From contig MARA01000013.1 of assembly GCA_001792895.1 (NCBI GenBank), positions 806,001 to 870,000 of the forward strand: DNA of 64,000 nucleotides, read 5' to 3'. Position numbers and translations under genes: made by a program. This DNA comes from Lentinus brumalis. Lineage: Eukaryota > Basidiomycota > Agaricomycetes > Polyporales > Polyporaceae. Below are positions 56,115-64,000 of the stretch, piece by piece; the stretch's first letter is position 1, and every line of letters begins with the position of its first letter. The notes under the pieces are model-generated. The model made no database searches. It was not told where the DNA came from and saw only the letters and a program-made list of their open reading frames with translations.

Positions 56115-57205
56115 TCTTGTTGCGTTTATGAGCAGTGCGAGCTTCTACTCAAGCTAGTGCTACTTACGATGGAGGGTAAACGTTGAAAGCATGCGGTATG
56201 CTGCGAACGACGCACAAAAGGATGTCTGTGCTCGTGTCGGGAACTCGGGAGGAGAGTTCCATGTTGTGTCTGAGACGAGAATGAGAACCTTTGCTGCGGG
56301 TGGACGGGATCGGTCTGAGGTTGGAGCTCCAGGATGGGCTGATTCTTATATGGGAGACTAAAGCATGAGGGCGGGGTTTGACCGCGTGTGATCAGCGGCG
56401 AGGTCCGAGGCACGGCAGGAATTGCACTTCAGGAGAGTTGATCGGAAGCGGCGGTGGAATCTGTACGTACAACATGTCAGTAATGGTAGATATGGGAGAT
56501 GACAAAAGCTGCGGTCGGGGTTCATATCTGCGATGTCGTCATTTTAGCGGTGCGGAGATGGATTGCAAGTGCAGGGTCGACGATGGGGAGCCAGATCGGT
56601 GGGAAATGGAGAAGTGGGGAGTTGTGGGGGGATTGCGTCTTGTGAGGGCCTCCTCGTGCTAGATACGAATGCGGTGAGACGGCCGAAGGCAGGTGTGTGG
56701 TGGAGAAGTGGAAGTAAGGCGTGGATGAGTACTGTCTGGGGTAATTAGGCTCTGTCCCTGCCTGTTGGGGGCCGATGATCGGTGTTGGAAAGTTCTGGAT
56801 GGATGTCCGCAATTGCAATTAGCGTTGAGCCGGAAAGTTGTTAGCAAGTTGTTAGATCTTTACGAACGCGACTACCTGGTGCGAACGTGCCGAACGCTCT
56901 CGTTCTTGATGTCTGCGATAGCATTGTATGGGGACGATGGCATTGTTGTGAGGTTAGACAAAATGTATGCTGATTAACGGACTGTACAGTGGTGTTACAA
57001 ACATGTTACGGAATATACAGGATATACAATGACGGCGGGGCTTACGAAGTGCGACAGGCGGGTGCAGATGCATGCGAATAGCCAGAGGGAGCAGAAATGT
57101 GCGTGATACGGGTGACTGGAGGCGTCCAAGAAAGAACTCTGTCGGCTGAATAGAGCAAGATAAGTCGGTAGCGACGAGTAGAGCGGTATGAGTGGACTGA
57201 GTCGA
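56115..57205. other. No gene assembled
   Basis: Contains the probable 5' exon of the F-box-like gene near 56165-56210, and otherwise no clear frame. Confidence 0.35.
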
Positions 57206-58664
57206 TTAGTGGGTTCGGACGTCGATGTGCCAGCCAAAGTAACTGGCTATGGACTCGAGACAAATTTCCCATCGAAGACCACATGCATTGCAGAGCGTCG
57301 AGGTGCCACAGGGCCCCTGGCAAGAGCAAGGGACGATCAGCAGATGATTTTGTTTGTGCGGAGTAATAGAAGGACTACTGACCTTCCGCCAGCAATCGGA
57401 GCGTGGTTCTCCTTCATAACCGCAGCGTGTGCAGTATTTCATGGGTCGTTGCGGCGATGTGCTTGTCTAGCGGATGTCGTATACATATCAGGCGATGTTC
57501 GAAGCCGGTGATGGAGTCTACGCACCGCGGGCATCATGCTGTGTCGGATGTTAGGGTTGGGCGGCCAGCCGAAGTGCTGCGCCATGGCTTGCAGACAGAC
57601 CTGCCACCGGGATCCGCAGGAGTTGCACAGCGTTGCGAGGCCGCATGGTCCCTATCAGAAACAACGGATGGTAAGGCGAGTGCGCGACTATTCGGAGGAA
57701 ACGGACGAACTGTCTGCCAGTTGTGGGGATGCGCTTGGTTGCTCTGATCACAGCGAGTGCATCGGGTCATGGGCGGCGCTTCCACGGTGCCCTGCTGAGG
57801 CGTGAGCTTTCGTTGACTACAGCGAAGAAGAGTACGTACCCTGCGCATTTTGAACGTGGGCGGTGAAGCGACGTTCAGAAGAGCTAATGTCATAACGGTG
57901 TCGATGATGCAGAATCCGAGATTTGGTGCGAGTAAGTACTTACGTAGGAGTTTCGGAGGGCCAAAGTCGCATGGCTGCGATCCTCGGCCTGTAGCAATGC
58001 CAGGGGCGGAAGCGAGTTAGCGACGAACAAGCGAAGTTAATGATTAGTACGGACCGGTGGCTTGCGCATAGGTGGCGCGCTCAACGTACTCCGGCCATGC
58101 GAGGTAGTCGAGGCTGGGTGTGATGGGAAGGCGGTGTGGCTGCGTGACGACGACAGACGTTAGTATGCGCAGGCAAGACAACGGCATAGCTCGACTCACG
58201 ATGCTATAGGCCTGCGTCACAACGTAGGGGTTGGCGGGCATTCGCGCGACTGATGTCAAGGTAGTCGACGGAAAGCTCTCTGTTTTTGGAGGCGAGACCT
58301 GACTGGAGGACGCAGGCGCTAGGCGGGGAATTGGACGGCGTACGCGAGACGTCAATGGGCCTCTGATAGCGGCAGAGGGTGCATGGTGGGAGGGTGCGAC
58401 AGATTGAGGGGCTGCATATGGGTGCGAAGGAGAAGTGGGAGTGCTGAGACCTGCGCTTGCGAGGAGTTCTTGGAAGCCGGGTATCATGTCGAACGATTCA
58501 TCCAGATGAACCGTGGCGACGTTGAACGATGGACCGGTCGGAGAGAAATCGAGCCGTGGGTAGACTGGAGCGATGTTTGATGGCAAGGGCCGCAACATAG
58601 CGCAATTTGGGTTCTTCGGCCAGTAATCTTCTTTTTGAGGAGGCGGGGGCGCGCCGCACGGCAT
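57206..58664 (-). CDS. Protein with two GATA-like zinc fingers, 347 aa, 8 exons
   Basis: Exons on the minus strand: 58664-58200, 58139-58055, 57988-57944, 57883-57840, 57794-57711, 57651-57526, 57466-57383 and 57316-57206. They sum to 348 codons with no break. The first 180 residues are Pro/Ser-rich with a conserved-looking HLDESFDMIPGFQELLASAG. Finger 1 is RCTRCDQSNQ...HNWQT|GPCGLATLCNSCGSRW; finger 2 is YCTRCGYEGE...CWRK|GPCGTSTLCNACGLRW. Both have CX2CX21CX2C, longer than the usual 17-20, and both are split by an intron at the same residue. 'LCNACGLRW' is the GATA hallmark, so a nuclear transcription factor is likely. One donor (GTTCGT, after exon 5) is unusual. Confidence 0.75.
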
Positions 58665-61367
58665 CGTGATCAGAACACATCGACTGCAGCGATCGCTGAC
58701 ACGGCTAGGGCGACACTGTAGGAGGTGAGTAAGAGATTTTAAGCTTATATGTTGAGTAAAAGTGATTGCCGTACTATGAGGCCTATAACGACACAATAGA
58801 AACACGGTCTGACGTGGTATTGGTGTCCAACTGCGGTGGAGATCCTCGTGCCGGCCAGAAGGCGTTGATTTCCCTGCGCGTATAATACAAGTGAGATCAA
58901 AGCTATGAGGAGTGCACTAGATGCAGTGCAGGACGAATGCCGGTTACTTACAGCCGGGGGATCGTGATCGTGAATTTCGTCGGCCATCATAAAGCGGCGC
59001 CGGTTTGAGCGGCTCGTGCTGCGGTTGTGAGTCGATTGTGGGGAGGCTGTAGATGTCGACGGCAGACAGGGTGCTCAGTATCAAGACGTGACGGTCCGAC
59101 GTCTGTGCGCAAGAGGCGAAGGGGGCTGATGAGTGAAAGCTGAGCGGCGAGCGCCGGTCCCAGAACATCGGCGTCTAATAGAAGCGTGATTGAGTTTTAG
59201 ACTAGAACAGGCGCGGAGCGCGAGAGCGGGCGTCAACGCGGACATCCGGACGACGGTGTTGCATGCCATTGGGGCGCAGAGGAGATCAGAAGCTGTCTGT
59301 TGGACAATAGCATCCGTTGTGAGATTCAAAGTTCATCAGATTGATTCCATATACTCGTTCAAGCGGCGAATATGTACGAGAGAGTTAGCTTTGTACCGAA
59401 CGAGCGGGGAAAGTCAGTGCAGGTGAATACTGGACGTTCCGAGGAGGAGGGTCTTCTGCATACGAGGGCGCACCTGCGACGAGGATTGCAGCGTGTATCG
59501 CTGCGAATGTAGTTGTCTATTGCGTGATCGATATGAAGGGTGCCGGTGTGCTTGCAATCGAGACTGCGACCGTTGATCGATGAGGAGAAGTGGGTGTAAG
59601 CTGTAACTGCACTTACGATGTGTTGAATCTGATAGTCTGGGTTTCTGCGAGCGAGTGTTGTGTGTTGCATAAAGGTGAGACAGAGCGTACATAGTTCTGA
59701 TGCTCGGCCGCCGTTGCGTAGTCGAAGAGATTGAGGTCTATGGACGCAAGGTTTGGTGCAGGGAGTAGGCTTCGGACGTTCATTGTGCAGTCTCCACAGC
59801 GGGCGCGGCGGCGTGAGGCGGGAACACCGGCGAGATCGATTCTGACGATTGAGAGCCGGACAGACGTCAGGCTGAGGAGGAAGAGTAAGAGCGCGACGCT
59901 GGGGAGGAGTATGTGTGATCGGGAATGCAATTAGTTGGCACGTACTTTCTAGATACGCCGAAGAGAAGTATGACGGAGCGAAGCCGTGTCAATGTAGTAG
60001 AGCACTAACGATGTGAAGTTGCCAGGATGAGAGGCGTCATCGGCGGAGAAGGGCTGGCTGAGGCAGAAGGGTATGTATTGCGCCTTGCGTGGGCCGAAAG
60101 GAAGCGGTTGTACCGCGCGATAGCTTGGTAAGGTTTCAGGGCTTGGTTCGCAAAGTTGCAGCTGAGGTTGCAGGGGCGGCGATCGCTGGGGAAAGTTCTT
60201 GCGTTGTTGCGGATGGTCGTGAGTGAGACTGTACTGTATTGACGTGGTGTCCTGAGTAGAGATGGGCTTCCGAGAACCCTGCTGAACCTTGAGCCAACAT
60301 GTAGCCGATGTCAGTTGCGGCATGGCCGTGATGTGGATTGCTTCTGCATTTTGAGGGCGACGATTGGAGGGACAGCGACTGGACGAAACCTCAGAGACTC
60401 GGGTCGACAACGTGCTTACTGAAGCGAGGACGGTGTAGAGCGAGAATGGGACGACGGGAATGGTTGAGTTTGAAAGCACAGGTCATCCGGCGTCATCGTG
60501 GACGTGGTCGTCTGGACCTGACTTGCCATATATGGAGTCCCCTTCGTTGGCATGTCCTTTACTAGTGAACTTTGCTTGAATTTTTCTTCGGTTGAGAGGA
60601 CGAGTCACGGTCGCGGTAGGTCTTGAGAGCGGCTGTCGAAGGAGTGTTTGTGTGGTGGGAAGATGAGAGCAAATATTCGAACTAAGAAGCTTCTTGCTCA
60701 AGTTCTTGCTTATATGAATATGTTTTGAGACAGGTTTCGGCGTGGCTTTAGCCTGACCGCCTACGGAACGATGGCAGCTGAGGACATACGTGTTCGGCCA
60801 AGAAAGAAAGTGATCGTAATGTACTGTACAGAGACCGGGTGCAGGTTCTGGGCATGGGTGGTGAGGACGGGGTTTGGAAATCAGGGCGAATGTGATCACA
60901 GCATGGGAGTAGTATTCTCGGGACGTGACGGGATATAGCTGTGCGTGGATCGTATGACGAGTAGCGAATAGCAGTGATTTGGGTAGGAGGCACAAGATAT
61001 GGCTCGAAAGGAGTGTCGTACAAGCTCCAACACGCAACATGCAACTTATAGATGGCGTGAGGTGTGAACGGTTATCGAGTGGGCGATCATGTCGTAAGAA
61101 GGTCATGAGTCTGTGAGGTCAAAGGTGAGCAGCGCGAACTCGTTGAAGAGATAGGCTTGCCTGGCAAGTTGGTCGACGAATTGTGCTTTGCTATAGATCG
61201 CGCACAACATTGGTTGTGAGCATGATGGGGTGAACCGGATCGGTGCTGTGGGGGTTTAAGTTGCGGTGATGGGCAGGGTCGATGTCGGAAGCGGCGGTGG
61301 TCTTTGGCCTGTGCGAGACGCAAGTTATATGTATGCTGATTCGCGGGACCAGAGACATGATGATCAC
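58665..61367 (-). other. Minus-strand exon fragments, not assembled
   Basis: Several Ser/Pro/Gln-rich frames with donor signals suggest one or two further minus-strand genes. MADEIHDHDPP is followed by GTAAGT near 58950-58985. A frame at 59949-60479 contains PQQRKNFPQRSPPLQPQL and PLPFGPRKAQYIPF. A frame near 59700-59930 contains CGDCTMNVRSLLPAPNL. Composition resembles the N-terminal part of the GATA-like gene, so a diverged copy is possible, but no zinc finger was found. Confidence 0.35.
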
Positions 61368-62351
61368 TCACGGCTGAGTCAGGACGAAGCGGGGATTGGG
61401 TACCCATCCTCGAGGGGTGAATTTGATCGGGATCGTTTGTGGGACCCCCCTCGTGTTGAGACGGAAGTCTAGCGCCAGAAGGTCTCGTTCGCCGAAGAAG
61501 ACAAAATCCCACATGTCGAGGGCCTGGCGTAACGGCTCTGAATCGAATCGGAAGCCCCGGCGCCTGTATTTCCTAAAGTTCGTTAGCTCTCCGTCCAATA
61601 AGCGAGTCCCTTTCAAAACACCGAGTCGGTTGAGGGTGGCTGATGGGAAACCGCAGACGCAGGCGTCGGGTGTGAGGAAGTTCATCATCAGCGACGAGAA
61701 GGAAAAGCGTAGCGGGGTGATGGGGTTGTTCGAGAGGCTACATATAAGGTGGACACGGCGGTTGTTGGGAGTATGGAGCGCGCGCATGCGCCTGCTGCCG
61801 CCTCCGGGCACTATAGAAGGGGTGGTGTGATTGTGTCGGTCTAGGAGTTGAGTGTCGGACTCGGAATCATCTTCTTGTTTCGGCTCGACGTCGTGAGTGT
61901 ATGCGCGGGTCTGATAGCCAATGTCGGTTCGAGAAGTCATCTGGCTGTATGAGCTAAGTTCGGTGTTCAGTATGTCGGCTGTTGTCGAGCTTGGTCGGGG
62001 CCGGATCAGTGACCAATTCAGGCCAGATGGAGCCGTGACAGCAATGAGGAATTCAGTGTACGTTTCCATTGGCACGTAGATGTCGAGCGTCCGAGGCGTC
62101 CATGATGTGTCCGGAACGAAAAAGTGTAAGGCGGTGGATCCAGAGATGATTCCGCGGTGAGTTCGGAGAACGTCGTTGAAGACTTGGATGTTGGATACGA
62201 AAGGTGAGACATGCGCGTCATATCGACGTTTCAGGAGCGTGGCGACAACGGTGAAAAATGAGCGTGATGTTGCACGCCAGGCCATCAATGTTTGCCAGTC
62301 CGACTGGTAGATGATCGCGACGAGCACATCGACGGGGAGGCTGCGAAGCAA
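61368..62351 (-). CDS. F-box-like protein, paralog 2 (~327 aa, 5' exon unresolved)
   Basis: Minus-strand frame parallel to 54975-56114. The F-box-like start is SLPVDVLVAIIYQSDWQTLMAWRATSRSFF, then RRYDAHVSPFVSN and GIISGSTALHFFVPDTSW with LDIYVP. An acidic linker follows (KQEDDSESDTQ). The C-terminal block matches the first copy: NPITPLRFSFSSLMMNFLTPDACVCGFPSATLNRLG and FFGERDLLALDFR. The linker is shorter than in paralog 1, and the tail differs. The acceptor-like TTCGCAG just before CCTCCCCGTC suggests an upstream exon near 62390-62400 that I could not place. Both copies keep full frames, so both may be active. Confidence 0.6.
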   Translation of the reverse strand: MLRSLPVDVLVAIIYQSDWQTLMAWRATSRSFFTVVATLLKRRYDAHVSPFVSNIQVFNDVLRTHRGIISGSTALHFFVPDTSWTPRTLDIYVPMETYTEFLIAVTAPSGLNWSLIRPRPSSTTADILNTELSSYSQMTSRTDIGYQTRAYTHDVEPKQEDDSESDTQLLDRHNHTTPSIVPGGGSRRMRALHTPNNRRVHLICSLSNNPITPLRFSFSSLMMNFLTPDACVCGFPSATLNRLGVLKGTRLLDGELTNFRKYRRRGFRFDSEPLRQALDMWDFVFFGERDLLALDFRLNTRGVPQTIPIKFTPRGWVPNPRFVLTQP

Positions 62352-64000
62352 TTGGTAAGCTTGTCCTCGGTGTGCTGGGCGCGGATTTACCGAGAGCTAG
62401 TGTGCGGGAGATTGCAAGGTTTCTCAGTCTCCGAAGACTGTATCTTCCTGCGCTTCTTCAGAGGTTCGGAAGACAGTACAATATGGTAGCTCGACGAGAG
62501 GCGGTCGCTGAGTACAGCGACTGTGCCGCTTTCCCTGCGCAAAGAGTTCGTTGTAAGTATCAGTAATGTAGCAGATGGAGAACGGCAGTTACTTTATATC
62601 GCGGGGGTTTCTGTGCGCTCCAGCGAGTGCAAGAAATATGGGTTGACTCGGGTGCGGCATGAGGGTTGCTCGCGTCTGAGAGTATCTAGTCTTTTGACAG
62701 ACCGCTTATGTACTTGGCCAAGGAGCGGGGGTGGAGCGGTATCTTCTTGACCGGCGGTGCTGGGGCGACTATGAGGTGACATGTGAGGTTCAGGGCTAGG
62801 ACTTGTGCTACGGACGGTTCGGAATGATGACGCCGACCGCTCAGTCGGGTTTGGAGTGGACCACCGTTAAAGGGCCTGCGCTCAGAACGGCGACTTCGAG
62901 TCATATCGTGCTGACGTCTGTAGATGGGGCAGCAGAGGGCTGTCGTGTGGTGCGTATGTGTATACGTTTCTCAGTGTATAGCGTGGCGCAATAGGACTAG
63001 TATTTGCGTACGAAGGTTCAGATCTTCATCTGTGGCGCGGTTGAACATTCTAGGGTGCGTTGGCCCTGCCCAAGAACCAGGAGCGGTGAATCCGATATAG
63101 GCTTGTTCGGTGTGGTGCCGGAATTTTCTTTGTGATGTCGGGGCGAAATGGAGTAGGTCAGGGTTTGTGCGAGTTACCTTACTGTGGCTCCTTGGTTAGC
63201 TGCGTTACTTGTAGACACAGACATTGTACTAGCGGCGCCTATAATCGACTTGGGGCGAATTAAGTGCTTGTCACGACCGAAAGTGGGCGTACTTTGAGTC
63301 TGACTATACCGAGTAGCGTCGCGAAGTTGAGAGTCGTAGCTCATACGAGCTTCTCTGGAACGAAGGGGCTGCAGTACGCTGCAATCTGAATACGAACGTG
63401 GACGACAATGCGAGGGCAGGGGAGAGCATGAAACAACTGGCGATGTTCATCAGGAGGAGGTAGTTAAAGAGCTGTCCGTGGAGCGCCCGTGCGGCTGCCT
63501 GCCGTGCGCGCCAGTGGGTTGAGCGGACTGTGGCGCAGCGGTCTCCGCCTTGCGCTCTTAGCAGTGGTGAGGCTCTTGGTACACGCCTCCGTCTGGATTC
63601 GTCATCGACTACACGCGATCTGCCTTTTTCCCTTTATACAGGTTCCCCACGTCGTTCTGCTCCGTTGCGTGGCGTTCTAGGCGTGCGCGACAACGGTTGT
63701 ATTCAGGACTGGTGATTGATACATTCCAAGGTTGAACGGCAGCGAGGAGACGTTTCACGGTGGTCATAGCCAAGATGTGTGTATATACAGACTGACAAGG
63801 AGATGGTAACGTGCAGGTGACTGCATCTGATGCTTCTACTGAGTAAGTATGAGGAGGGACGAAAATCGGACGGTCTGACGTCAGGATCGGGAACAACGAC
63901 TTTTCGATCGCCTAAAGCGGTGGGGTTGTGATCTTCACGTCGAGCTTTGTTGGAATATGGGTAAGGGGACGATTGAACTGAGACTGAGACGGCGATGGAC
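62352..64000. other. No gene seen to the window end
   Basis: Short frames only. The upstream exon of the F-box-like paralog 2 is probably near 62390-62480 on the minus strand. Confidence 0.35.

Noticed and set aside
1..64000. CRISPR array or bacterial operon features
   Set aside because: Introns, LINE/LTR elements and fungal families show a eukaryotic genome; no regularly spaced short repeats of CRISPR type were seen.

Overview
The window looks like a repeat-rich stretch of a filamentous basidiomycete genome, most likely an Agaricomycete. Genes are split by many 48-65 bp introns with GTRNGT donors, CTRAY-like branch sites and YAG acceptors. The protein families (KDZ transposase, DUF6589, DUF6533, F-box-like proteins) are typical of that class, and the DNA is GC-rich. 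No organism name can be assigned from sequence alone.

Layout. 1-1.9 kb: 5' part of a Gypsy-like LTR retrotransposon on the minus strand (LTR plus frameshifted gag). 1.9-2.96 kb: truncated copy of a long-TIR DNA element. 2.98-8.75 kb: lineage-specific hypothetical genes, including two tandem paralogs ending in a WYNN motif. 9.0-9.6 kb: a tRNA-like sequence and ~147 bp tandem repeats. ~11.0-22.1 kb: a LINE (ORF1, then ORF2 with endonuclease, reverse transcriptase and RNase H, ending in poly(A)). A 2.2 kb long-TIR element has inserted into ORF1. 22.1-36.4 kb: two copies of a ~3 kb repeat and two copies of a ~0.5 kb repeat flanking an apparently intact DUF6533 membrane-protein gene, plus BCS1-like AAA-ATPase relics.

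36,432-54,215 is a composite mobile element. A KDZ DNA transposon of ~10.0 kb net has ~505 bp terminal inverted repeats (TIRs). It carries an apparently intact 1004-aa KDZ transposase (8 exons) and two companion genes, one with an HMG-like region. Its left TIR is split by a 7,354 bp unit carrying divergent genes for a DUF6589 protein and a RecQ-like helicase. That unit is bracketed by a perfect 12-bp direct repeat (CTACGAGTACCA) and has a hairpin near each end. The right TIR is split by a 413 bp MITE with a 3-bp duplication (ACT). Removing both insertions makes the two TIRs collinear. The DUF6589/RecQ unit is the strongest candidate in the window for an undescribed mobile system.

54.2-64 kb: host-like sequence on the minus strand, with two F-box-like paralogs flanking an eight-exon gene with two GATA-like zinc fingers of unusual spacing, and several exon fragments I could not join.

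In short, the window records successive insertions: LTR element beside a TIR element, TIR element into a LINE, and DUF6589/RecQ unit and MITE into a KDZ transposon. Every exon model was hand-assembled from splice signals and reading-frame continuity. Family names rest on motif recognition, not on searches.
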